A stretch of 25,708 nucleotides of DNA from contig CAZJHX010000149.1 in the NCBI GenBank assembly GCA_964545715.1, forward strand, positions 1 to 25,708, in the 5' to 3' direction. Made by a program: the position numbers and the translations under genes. The notes under the pieces were generated by a model that saw only the letters and a list, made by a program, of their open reading frames with translations, had not been told where the DNA came from and made no database searches. Each line of letters begins with the position of its first letter. The stretch's first letter is position 1. Shown here piece after piece: positions 8,987 through 16,439 of this stretch. The stretch is from CAZJHX01 sp964545715. GTDB taxonomy: Bacteria > Myxococcota_A > UBA9042 > GCA-2863065.

Positions 8987-10174
8987 ATGGCCGAGAGCTC
9001 CAACACCCCGCACGTCGCCTGGCTGGCCAACGGTAAGGTCTTCGTGCGCACGCCGGACGGCACCGAAAAGCAGGTCGACAGCCGCTTTGCGGACAACGTA
9101 CGAGCGCGGACAGCGAGCATGGAGCGGCGCAACGCCTGGAAAACGCAGGGGCGCGGCGCCAAGTTCGCTGCCGGCGGCGTCATGATGGCCATGGGCGAGC
9201 CCGATGCGGCGCAGATGGCGATCACGATCACGGGGCTTGGCCGCGGGCGCACACCGGGCGAGCTGATCTACGCGCTGGATACGCCGGACGTCGGTGGATT
9301 GTTCGCGGTGAGCGCTGACGACGACACCGAGACCCGCCTGTACCACGGCGAGGGCGTCAAGATCGTCGACGTGGGTGGTGCCGGCTCCGACTACATCGCC
9401 TGCTCCATGATGGACGTCGCCGGCTCGCATCTGGTGGTGGTGCGCGAGGACGGGTCCAACGTTCAAGGGGTGACCGAGGGCGACGCGATCGACTGTGCGC
9501 CGTCCTGGGTGCCCGGCTCGGGTCGCGCGCTGGTCTTTCAGTCCGCGGGCATCGGCCGCGATCACACCGGCGCTGCCATCGGCCGGGCCCCTTTTGCCGT
9601 GCAGCGTCTCGATCTCGATCACGGCAACATGGACGTTGAGGCGGAGGAGCCCGGTCAGGATCTGCTGGCTCCGCGCGTCGACGAAAACGGCGCCCTGTGG
9701 TTCATTCGCCGCCCGCACGAGTCGGTCAAGCCCACCGCCTGGTGGCGCCCCATTACCGACTTTCTGATGTTCCCAATCCGCTTGCTGGTGGCGATCTTCC
9801 ACGCCTTGAACTTCTTCTCCATGCGCAACACGGGCAAGCCGCTGACCACCGCCGGTGGGCCCAAGCGCGAAGGCCCCGACGAGCGCCAGCTGATGATCTG
9901 GGGCAACATGATCGAGGCCGAGAAGGCGATGCGAGAGGCCCAGAAACGCGGCGAGGACCACCCGGCCCTGGTCCCCAAGACCTGGCAGCTGGTCTGCAAG
10001 AAGCCGTCCGGCGGCACCGAGGTCGTCGCCAAGCGGGTGCTGGCTTTCGACATCGCCCGCGATGGGTCGGTGGTATGGACCAACGGCAGCGCGATCCAGC
10101 TGCGCTCACCCGATGGCGCCACGCGTCGCATCGGTAGCGGCACCTACATTCAAGCGGTGGTGGTTCTAGACTGA
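8987..10174 (+). CDS. Hypothetical protein, strand-rich N-terminus with a central hydrophobic segment
   Basis: A 395-aa protein I do not recognise. It has no signal peptide. The N-terminus (HVAWLANGKVFVRTPDGTEKQ) and C-terminus (VAKRVLAFDIARDGSVVWTNG, AIQLRSPDGATRRIG) resemble propeller-type strands with D-G turns, as if one propeller closed with both ends of the chain. Between them, around residues 260-280, is a strongly hydrophobic stretch (FLMFPIRLLVAIFHALNFF) that could be a single membrane helix or re-entrant segment, followed by a charged helix with EAEKAMREAQKRGE. The start is ATG 8987, 21 bp after the barrel gene. The stop is 1 nt before the phosphatase start, so those two are almost certainly co-transcribed. 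A cytoplasmic or membrane-attached propeller is an inference. Confidence 0.7.
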   Translation: MAESSNTPHVAWLANGKVFVRTPDGTEKQVDSRFADNVRARTASMERRNAWKTQGRGAKFAAGGVMMAMGEPDAAQMAITITGLGRGRTPGELIYALDTPDVGGLFAVSADDDTETRLYHGEGVKIVDVGGAGSDYIACSMMDVAGSHLVVVREDGSNVQGVTEGDAIDCAPSWVPGSGRALVFQSAGIGRDHTGAAIGRAPFAVQRLDLDHGNMDVEAEEPGQDLLAPRVDENGALWFIRRPHESVKPTAWWRPITDFLMFPIRLLVAIFHALNFFSMRNTGKPLTTAGGPKREGPDERQLMIWGNMIEAEKAMREAQKRGEDHPALVPKTWQLVCKKPSGGTEVVAKRVLAFDIARDGSVVWTNGSAIQLRSPDGATRRIGSGTYIQAVVVLD

Positions 10175-10175
10175 C

Positions 10176-11093
10176 ATGTATGCGCTGGCGACGGTCCTCA
10201 AGGATTTGATCGACGCCGCGCGCTGGGCCGGCGAGCACGGTCTGGCTCGGCGTCCGGCGGTTCTGGCGGGACCGGGCGAAGAGAAGGCCATCGCTCCGGG
10301 CGCCGTCGGCCACGGGCGGCTGGTCGACGCGACGGTCACAGACGCGGACCGTGAGTGCCAGGAGGTCGTCCTCAGCGCGCTTGCGCAGCGTTATCCGGAC
10401 GCCAACTGCCTTGTCGAGGAGACGACCGCGCCCGACGAGTGGCAGCCGGCGCAGACTCGTATGTACGCCAACGACGACTCACCGCACGCGTTTGCGGTGG
10501 ACCCGCTCGACGGCACCGCAAATTACGCCATGCGCGGATTGGGCGCCCATCCAAACCACCGCGACAACTGGGCTGTGTGCATCGGCTACCTCTTTGAGCG
10601 CCGCATGCAGGTCGCCGTGATGTGGTTTCCCGAGACGCAGGAGCTCGTCTGGGCTGTGCGTGGCACCGGCGCCTACGAGGTGGTCAACGGCGTGGAGGCG
10701 CGCCTGGACCTCCGCTCACCGCATCCATGGCGCGGTCCGCTCAGCCTGCGCCACTGGCAGTCCCTGGCGGCGTTGGGCATGGACTCTGAGCTGCCGAACA
10801 CCACGCTGACTTGCACCGCGCGAGAGCTGGTCGATATCGCGCGTGGCCGCGGCGGACAGTTTGTGGGTGGGGCGCGTACAAAGGTCGTGGACGCCGGCGT
10901 GGGTCGGCTGATCGTTCTGGAGGCCGGCGGCGTCAGCTGCGATCTGCTCGGCTACGATGTCGAGACGGAGCCGGCCGACGCGATTCAGCCCAATGGAGAG
11001 CGGCTGGCGTTTTACGACAACGGCCTGATCATCGCGGCGACGCGCGGAGAGATCGACGCGGTGCTGGCGCTGGTAGCGGGCGAGACTCAGTGA
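10176..11093 (+). CDS. Inositol-monophosphatase-family phosphatase
   Basis: A 305-aa member of the Mg2+-dependent, Li+-sensitive IMPase/FBPase superfamily, which hydrolyses small phosphate monoesters such as inositol-1-phosphate, histidinol phosphate or 3'-phosphoadenosine phosphates. Metal-binding motifs are visible: VTDAD (54-58), LVEE (Glu81/Glu82) and DPLDGTANY (109-117). The second signature, usually WDxAAG, is degenerate: VDAGVG with Asp239 kept and Trp replaced by Val, followed by the conserved LEAGG. The C-terminus (AFYDNGLIIAAT) matches the family's final strand. Substrate cannot be decided. The ATG follows the preceding stop by a single base, so translation is probably coupled. The 3' end overlaps the convergent GH15-like gene by 7 nt. 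Confidence 0.88.
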   Translation: MYALATVLKDLIDAARWAGEHGLARRPAVLAGPGEEKAIAPGAVGHGRLVDATVTDADRECQEVVLSALAQRYPDANCLVEETTAPDEWQPAQTRMYANDDSPHAFAVDPLDGTANYAMRGLGAHPNHRDNWAVCIGYLFERRMQVAVMWFPETQELVWAVRGTGAYEVVNGVEARLDLRSPHPWRGPLSLRHWQSLAALGMDSELPNTTLTCTARELVDIARGRGGQFVGGARTKVVDAGVGRLIVLEAGGVSCDLLGYDVETEPADAIQPNGERLAFYDNGLIIAATRGEIDAVLALVAGETQ

Positions 11094-13489
11094 AGGTCGT
11101 GTAGCGCTAGAATGTAGGCGCCGGCGCCGAAGCCGCACATTGGGCTTGCGCCTTGATAGTCGCCGCCCGGGTCCTGTCCCGGCTCAAAGAGATCGTCCTC
11201 GCTGCCCGCCTGGTAGATCCCGTCGGACAGCAGCTCGCCGATGAGATCGAAGTTCGCGCGCGCCTGCGCTGTGACCCAGTCAACCAGCGTTCGGGCCCTG
11301 TTGTGCTGACCCATCCGCACCAGGGCTGATGCCGCCCGTAAGTCCATGACCACCCACTCCTGCGCGTCGTACCACGTGGGGTCATCCGTGCGGACGTAAC
11401 CCGGGCTGTGCGCGCCCGCCGCCAGATGCGCGTCAAATGCGGCAAAGGTCCCAAACGCGATCGCGTCCCCGGGGGCCACGGTGCCGGTATTGATCGCCTC
11501 CACCACCGACAGGTCCAGGTAATAGACCTCAAACGGCAGCTCCTCGAGGTTGCCGCCGATCGCGGGCTGTCCTGTGCCGGGCACGTCGACGACCAGCTGG
11601 CCGATGATCGCAGTGCGCAAGGCGGCCGCCTCGTCGACGTAACCGATGCGCTCCAGCCCCGCCGCGGCAACGATGGACGAGTACGCGTGGTGCTTGCGGG
11701 TGTCGGGCTCGTCGCACTGCCCGTGCGGGCACCAGTGGCGCTCCCAGATCGACGAGTCCGGCTGCAGCAAGCCTGTCTGCGGGTCGACCAGCTCCACCAG
11801 CAGGTTGGCGACCCGCTGCGTTACGGCGGCCTGGTGCGCCTGCGCGAACTCGCCGTCACCGGAGCCCTCGACGTAGCGCGTGAACGCCCACAAAAACAGC
11901 CCCCAATTGTCCCACTCGATGTTGGGCCCCGCCGCGTTGGAGTCGCTCTCTTCGAGCCCGTTGCCGAAGTACCGCGTCACGGAGATCAGATAGTCCGCCG
12001 ACAGCTCCACGCCCAGCCCCCAAACGCCCGCGCTGTCGTCCGTGCTCTCGATAAACGTCTTCTGGTAGTAGTTGCCGCCGCCCTCAGCCGGCGCCGGCTG
12101 CGCGCCCAGCATGAACTCCAGCGCCAGTCGCGCCTCTGCGTGATGACCGGACTCGACCAGCCCCAGGATCGCGTACGCCGCATCGCGCACCCACGACACG
12201 TTCCAGATGCCGGGCAGCAGGCTGGCGAGAATCTGCCCGTTCCCCGGCCCCGGCTCGCGCACCTGGCCCATCTTCAGAATGGCCGTCGACTGCCGGTACA
12301 CCGCCAGCTCGTCCCCGGTCAGGTCGGGGGGCGGTGTCTCGACCGCGTGCCAGGCGGTCCACCAATCCAGCTCGCCCTGCAGGATCGCCTCCGGACCGCG
12401 ACCGGCGATGAACTCCTCGACCTGCGGCCACAGAGCCTCCGCGGGCTGCCCGTCGCCCAAGGCCACGACCACGCCGAACCACTGATGCGACCCCGGCTGG
12501 ATAGTGGCGGTGTTCTCAAAGCCGACGACCAGGTCGTCGCTGGTCTCCGGCTCGACGTACCCGCTGAACTCCGCGCCGTCGGTCACCAGAAGGTATGGGT
12601 TGTTGGCGTCGCCGCCGTTGTCGACGGTGTGGGCTGCCCCGGCCGCGACCAGGTTCTTGTAGACGACCGTGGTTGGGCCGCGCGTCTCGCTCAGGTAGTC
12701 AGCGCTGGGCTCGTACGCGGCTGTCTCCAAGGCGCTGTCGCCGTCCCCGCCCAGATGCAGGTTCCAGATGCTGTGCACGGCGATCGATCGGGGCTCTTCA
12801 GTTGGGTTGTCGACCCTGACCAGCGCCGCCAGCGTGCGGTCTGAGCTGCCGTGAAACGGCGTAAACCAGTGCCCGGTGAAGACCAGCGCGTCCTGCGACT
12901 GGACCACGCGCATCACGTTCGTCCCTGGCACGTACCCCGCTTCCGTCACCTCTGCGGCGTTCAGCCAGTGGCCTGCGCCGTCCACCCGATACCCGAAATA
13001 CGCGTCGAACAGCAGGTCTATCGATGGCGTCTGCGGGTCCACTCGCTGGTAGATGTGCGACTGAAACCTGTCCAGCGCAACACCGCCCGCCGCGCTGAGC
13101 GAGAACGTGGCTGCCGCCAGGCCGTTGCTGGTGGTCAGCGACTCGAAGGATCGGTGTCCCTCAAACACCTGGTACTTGGAGACGTCCACCAACTGGCACG
13201 CGACGCACCAGTCGGCCTGCGCGTCACACGCCTCGCCCGGATCGATGACTGTGTTTCCGCAAAGCACGGGCCCGGCATCGGGCGCCCCTGAATCGACGGC
13301 AATGTCGGGTGCAGCGTCCGGCGGCGAGGTCGTGTCGTCGGGGGGCGTCACGTCGGGCGCCGTCGGCGTGTCCACGGCCGCATCTGCGGGCTGTGGGGTG
13401 TCTGCCGGATCGGGCGCAGTGGTCGGCTCTTCGTCGGCCGGGCAGCCGACGATCAGCAGGACACATAGGACCGTCCAAACACGCATCAC
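11087..13489 (-). CDS. GH15-like (alpha/alpha)6 glycoside hydrolase lipoprotein
   Basis: An 800-aa lipoprotein: signal with lipobox IVGC (Cys16), then a ~55-residue Asp/Pro/Thr/Ala linker, a short Cys-rich segment (CGNTVIDPGEACD, 77-89) resembling the Cys-rich repeats common in myxobacterial surface proteins, a beta-sandwich-like region (~105-390) and an all-helical catalytic-type region (~395-800). The latter shows GIWNVSWVRDAAYAI (427-441), like the glucoamylase WVRDA motif, SSIWERHW (579-586; Glu583 is the candidate general acid) and a closing GAGAYILAL. GH15 enzymes have a Glu-Tyr near that last motif; here it reads GAY, so the general base is not evident and the enzyme could be divergent or belong to a related six-hairpin family. 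Start is GTG 13489 (ATG 13486 alternative). It is divergent from the 13507 lipoprotein with only 17 bp between them. Confidence 0.78.
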   Translation of the reverse strand: MMRVWTVLCVLLIVGCPADEEPTTAPDPADTPQPADAAVDTPTAPDVTPPDDTTSPPDAAPDIAVDSGAPDAGPVLCGNTVIDPGEACDAQADWCVACQLVDVSKYQVFEGHRSFESLTTSNGLAAATFSLSAAGGVALDRFQSHIYQRVDPQTPSIDLLFDAYFGYRVDGAGHWLNAAEVTEAGYVPGTNVMRVVQSQDALVFTGHWFTPFHGSSDRTLAALVRVDNPTEEPRSIAVHSIWNLHLGGDGDSALETAAYEPSADYLSETRGPTTVVYKNLVAAGAAHTVDNGGDANNPYLLVTDGAEFSGYVEPETSDDLVVGFENTATIQPGSHQWFGVVVALGDGQPAEALWPQVEEFIAGRGPEAILQGELDWWTAWHAVETPPPDLTGDELAVYRQSTAILKMGQVREPGPGNGQILASLLPGIWNVSWVRDAAYAILGLVESGHHAEARLALEFMLGAQPAPAEGGGNYYQKTFIESTDDSAGVWGLGVELSADYLISVTRYFGNGLEESDSNAAGPNIEWDNWGLFLWAFTRYVEGSGDGEFAQAHQAAVTQRVANLLVELVDPQTGLLQPDSSIWERHWCPHGQCDEPDTRKHHAYSSIVAAAGLERIGYVDEAAALRTAIIGQLVVDVPGTGQPAIGGNLEELPFEVYYLDLSVVEAINTGTVAPGDAIAFGTFAAFDAHLAAGAHSPGYVRTDDPTWYDAQEWVVMDLRAASALVRMGQHNRARTLVDWVTAQARANFDLIGELLSDGIYQAGSEDDLFEPGQDPGGDYQGASPMCGFGAGAYILALHDLH

Positions 13490-13495
13490 GCCGTG

Positions 13496-13502
13496 TACAA
13501 TA
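13496..13502. promoter_or_regulatory. Shared bidirectional -10 element for two divergent leaderless genes
   Basis: The 7 bp TACAATA reads TACAAT on plus (13496-13501, 5 nt before ATG 13507) and TATTGT on minus (13502-13497, 7 nt before GTG 13489). Each is a TAnnnT hexamer placed to start transcription at or next to a start codon. The whole gap is 17 bp and neither gene has a Shine-Dalgarno. I found no convincing -35 on either side. Confidence 0.5.
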
Positions 13503-13506
13503 CGCC

Positions 13507-14682
13507 ATGCTTACAGCCGTTCGCACGCTCATCCTCTCTGGTTTGCTGTCCCTGGTGCCCGCCTGCGGCGACTCGGCTCCCACGCTGTCGGGGGAGCCGG
13601 ACGTGTTTGTTCAGGACACCGTCGAGTCCCCTGTTGACGACGTGGACGAGGGTGACGTGGAGGCGCCGGATATGGCGGCGCCCGAGGACACGCCCCACCC
13701 TGAGGACCCTCTGGCCCCACCACCGGACGATGGACCGGACGTGGCGGTCGAGGAGGACACGCTGCAGCTGCCGTCCGGCACCAAAGAGCCGCCGCCGGTG
13801 CCGGGTCCGGGCTGGGCCAATGCGGTGGTATCGTCGCAGATCACGGCCTCTATCGAGGTGGATGGCGCCGATCTCCCCAACGTCGCCGCCGACCCCGAAA
13901 AGGTGCTGGGCCCGCCGGAGGGCACCACGGCCGGCATCACGGCGCTGGGCTTGATCGGAGACCACGTCGTCGTCGACCTGGGTGAGGGTGAGGAGGCCTT
14001 CGACAAGGACGGGCCGGACATCGTCGTTATGGAGTACGGGTTGGCGGCGGGCGGCTTCCCGGAGCCGTATCGCGTGTATGTGGGCGAGGCCGGTGACGGC
14101 CCGTTCATCCCAATCGGTGACGGCGCCGGCGCACGCGGCTTCGAACTGGCCGGCAGCGGGCTGGCCAGCGCGCGCTACGTCAAGGTGGAGAGCCTCTCCA
14201 GCCATCAAAACGTGACCGACGGATTGGGCTCACCGCTTTATCCGGGGGCTGAGATCGACGCGATCGGCGCCGTATATCCCGGTGGCGTGGAGCCGGGTGG
14301 CGACGAGTCGCCGGACCTGATCGTGACCGACCCCAAGACCGCTGACGCGGACGGCAACGGCGCCTGGATCGCCGGCGAAGCGCTGACGATCACGGTCACC
14401 TTGACCAACCAGGGTGACGAGTCCTTCAACTGGTATCCCGGCGTCAAGCTGACGGCGGACCACGCGGGCGTCACGGTGACAGGCTCGGAGTTCTGGTTCT
14501 ACGCGATCTTCGCAGGCATGAGCCTGGAGGCGTCGTTTGAAGCGACCGCTGCCGCAGACGTGCCGGCTGGGACTACGGTTACGTTCGAGGCCTCCGTCGT
14601 CGCCCTCAACTGCGCCGACAATGACATCGTGTGTCCACAGCCCAACCCAATCACGTTTACGGCAGAGGTCGCAGCACCTTAA
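13507..14682 (+). CDS. Surface lipoprotein with two beta-sandwich-like domains
   Basis: A 391-aa protein starting at ATG 13507: a signal peptide with a lipobox-like LVPAC (Cys20; Pro at -2 is unusual), then ~75 residues of acidic Asp/Glu/Pro-rich linker. The first domain (~100-255) contains EKVLGPPEG, VVVDLGEGEEAFDKDGPD, VMEYG and PEPYRVYVGEAG. It resembles a discoidin-like jellyroll found in secreted proteins of Myxococcota and Bacteroidota, but I cannot name the family with certainty. The second (~275-390) contains ALTITVTLTNQGDESF and is CARDB/DUF11-like, an Ig-type fold common in adhesins. No catalytic residues are evident, so binding or adhesion is likely. It is divergent from the GH15-like lipoprotein and probably shares its promoter. 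The stop TAA overlaps the convergent four-helix gene within TTAA. Confidence 0.75.
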   Translation: MLTAVRTLILSGLLSLVPACGDSAPTLSGEPDVFVQDTVESPVDDVDEGDVEAPDMAAPEDTPHPEDPLAPPPDDGPDVAVEEDTLQLPSGTKEPPPVPGPGWANAVVSSQITASIEVDGADLPNVAADPEKVLGPPEGTTAGITALGLIGDHVVVDLGEGEEAFDKDGPDIVVMEYGLAAGGFPEPYRVYVGEAGDGPFIPIGDGAGARGFELAGSGLASARYVKVESLSSHQNVTDGLGSPLYPGAEIDAIGAVYPGGVEPGGDESPDLIVTDPKTADADGNGAWIAGEALTITVTLTNQGDESFNWYPGVKLTADHAGVTVTGSEFWFYAIFAGMSLEASFEATAAADVPAGTTVTFEASVVALNCADNDIVCPQPNPITFTAEVAAP

Positions 14683-15062
14683 TGTAGGGTCGGGTTGCCC
14701 GGCTTGATGCCGCTGGTCGAGGCCACGCGGGTCAGCAGGGAACCGATGCACAGCAGCAGCTCACTGCCGCGGTCGCGCTTGGCGTGTGAGCCGAGCTCCA
14801 GAAAGCCGCAGATGTCCAAGACGGCCCCGGCCATGGTGGCCCAGCGCAGCGCCTCGGAGTAGGCCAGCGCCTTGGTCCCGGGGTCCGGCTCGCAGGCCGC
14901 GGCCGCGATCTTCACAGGGATTTTGGCCGCCGCGCGCCTGATCTCCTCAGCCAGGTACTCCCGCTCGTCGGGCAGCTGCTCGACAATGTCTTCGGTCAAC
15001 AAGATGAAATCCATGGACGCGGAGTACGCGTCCAGGGGCGCCTGATTCATAGCTTCGCTCAT
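14679..15062 (-). CDS. Four-helix-bundle protein of the 23S rRNA IVS / Avd-like family
   Basis: A 127-aa soluble helical protein. The pattern DEREYLAEEIRRAAAKIPVKIAAAA, where basic residues precede an Ala-rich helix and a conserved I-P turn, then a long helix with LAYSEALRWATMAGAVLDI, fits the four-helix-bundle family first named for ORFs in 23S rRNA intervening sequences and also including Avd accessory proteins of diversity-generating retroelements. Such proteins pentamerise and bind nucleic acid through a basic surface. Here the N-terminal ~45 residues are quite acidic, and no reverse transcriptase or variable repeat is near. ATG 15062 has a Shine-Dalgarno GAGGA 7 nt upstream and lies 10 bp after the EGF-type gene, so they form an operon. 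Biological role unknown. Confidence 0.7.
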   Translation of the reverse strand: MSEAMNQAPLDAYSASMDFILLTEDIVEQLPDEREYLAEEIRRAAAKIPVKIAAAACEPDPGTKALAYSEALRWATMAGAVLDICGFLELGSHAKRDRGSELLLCIGSLLTRVASTSGIKPGNPTLH

Positions 15063-15072
15063 AAAGAAGTCC

Positions 15073-16260
15073 TCACAACTTGATGGGCAGGGTTACAAAA
15101 ATGGAATTTAGCGAGCTCACAGGAGCGGTACATTCGTAGCCGCCGATCGTATTGGTGCACATCGCGTGCGCGTCGCAGTCGCTGGTGCCGAGCGCGCACT
15201 CATCGATGTCGGTGCAGGTGATGCCGTCACCCGTGAAGCCGTCCGCGCAGGCGCAGCCGCTGTCGCCACACTGGCCGTCGGCGCTGCAATAGACGCCGGC
15301 GCAGCAGTAGGCGCCGAAGGTGCACGCCTGGCCGGCAAAGGTCGGCTCAAACGGGTGCTCACACTCAAAGGTGCTGGTCTTGGCGTCGTGGTTGTCGCAG
15401 ATGTCCAGCGTCGACGTGTCGGAGTCGTCGCACCACTGGTCGGGACAGCTGCCCGGACGGCTGGCGGCGCGGTCGCAATCGGCGTGATAGCGCATGTCGG
15501 CGCAGCAGTGCCGGCCGAACCCACAAGGCTGCCCCTCCAGGGTTCGATCGAAGGCGCTGGCGCACGTGAAGGAGTCGCCGTGGCCGCGCTTGCAGACGTC
15601 CGCCGTGCCCGGATCGCCGTCACCACACCAGTAGCTTGGACAGAAAACGGGCGCCGTGGAAGCGTCGTGGGTCGCGCCGACGGATGATGCGGCGGAGCCG
15701 GAGGAGGGCCGGTAGATACGGTCCCCATGAGTTGTGGGTGTTGGCGCCGGTGCGGCGTTGGGCGCCGGCACTCGAAGATCGTGACACACGGTCTGTACGC
15801 GCACGGGATAGCGCGCGTCCGCGTCCTCCACCTGCAGCTGCATGGTGTCGTCGATCGCCAAAAGTGTCGTGCGCAAGATCGCTCCGGCTGAATCTGTGAC
15901 CATGACGACCGACCAACTCATGATCGGCTGGGTCTGTCGGCTGAGCGTGATCGTGTTGTCCAGCTGGCTGACGGCAGCGATGAGGTCGCTGGTCAGGGGC
16001 GCCTCGATAACCAGGTGGTGGGCGCCGGCCGGCTGTCGAGCGATGTCCCATTGTTGTGTCTGGCCGCGCGCGATTTCGTCGTAATGAACGACGACGGCAG
16101 CGGAGTTGACACGAAAGGTGACCACTTCAAGGGTAGCGGGTGTAAGGTGCTCATCGAGGTCGTCGACCGTTGATTGGGCTCCGCAACTCAGCGCGGTGCC
16201 GAAAGCAAACACGACCAGCAATGTGGCGACGCTGAAACGTCGCAGTCCGACCAAACTCAT
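15073..16260 (-). CDS. Secreted Cys-rich surface protein with duplicated Cys repeat and C-terminal EGF-like domain
   Basis: A 395-aa exported protein. Start ATG 16260 is chosen over an upstream one because GGGGGGAG lies 4 nt before it and the signal peptide begins there (SVATLLVVFAFGTALSC; Cys26 could be lipidated, although ALSC is an imperfect lipobox). Residues ~45-160 form a beta-rich domain; 165-205 is a Pro/Ser linker. Two copies of a ~55-residue Cys repeat follow (207-262 and 272-331) sharing CPxxWCxD, TxDxC, FxC, GQxCxFG and CC. After them is GCACADGFTGDGITC and then a calcium-binding EGF-type domain starting DIDECALG (351-358) with six-Cys spacing ending GGYEC (377). EGF-CA domains are rare in bacteria and support extracellular, disulfide-stabilised adhesion. 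It heads an operon with the four-helix protein. Confidence 0.8.
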   Translation of the reverse strand: MSLVGLRRFSVATLLVVFAFGTALSCGAQSTVDDLDEHLTPATLEVVTFRVNSAAVVVHYDEIARGQTQQWDIARQPAGAHHLVIEAPLTSDLIAAVSQLDNTITLSRQTQPIMSWSVVMVTDSAGAILRTTLLAIDDTMQLQVEDADARYPVRVQTVCHDLRVPAPNAAPAPTPTTHGDRIYRPSSGSAASSVGATHDASTAPVFCPSYWCGDGDPGTADVCKRGHGDSFTCASAFDRTLEGQPCGFGRHCCADMRYHADCDRAASRPGSCPDQWCDDSDTSTLDICDNHDAKTSTFECEHPFEPTFAGQACTFGAYCCAGVYCSADGQCGDSGCACADGFTGDGITCTDIDECALGTSDCDAHAMCTNTIGGYECTAPVSSLNSIFVTLPIKL

Positions 16261-16389
16261 GACACTCCCCCCGACAGCGCCCCTCCAAGTCCTCACAAGA
16301 ACGGGCGATCGGCTTTCCTCAACAACGTCACACTAAGGGTCTTTCGTAATAGGGATCAAGAGCCGTGTGATGTTAACAAAGTCGGGCGT

Positions 16390-16437
16390 GTAAAGGCTTT
16401 ACCGTGTGGTATTTGTAAAGTTGTAAAGCTTGTAATT
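16390..16437. repeat. Operator-like cluster: GTAAAG palindrome plus TTGTAAAG direct repeats
   Basis: In the 179-bp AT-richer gap upstream of the EGF-type gene is a perfect palindrome GTAAAGGCTTTAC (16390-16402). Ten bases later come two back-to-back copies of TTGTAAAG (16413-16420, 16421-16428) and a third related TTGTAATT (16430-16437). The shared GTAAAG core in both orientations suggests a transcription-factor binding array or an upstream promoter element controlling the minus-strand operon. No coding sequence overlaps it. Confidence 0.5.
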
Positions 16438-16439
16438 GC

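Noticed and set aside
8426..9961. 511-codon minus-strand open frame
   Set aside because: It is antisense to the barrel and hypothetical genes, with no recognisable domain or start signal.
11408..12844. 478-codon plus-strand open frame
   Set aside because: It is antisense to the GH15-like gene, whose conserved motifs show which strand codes.
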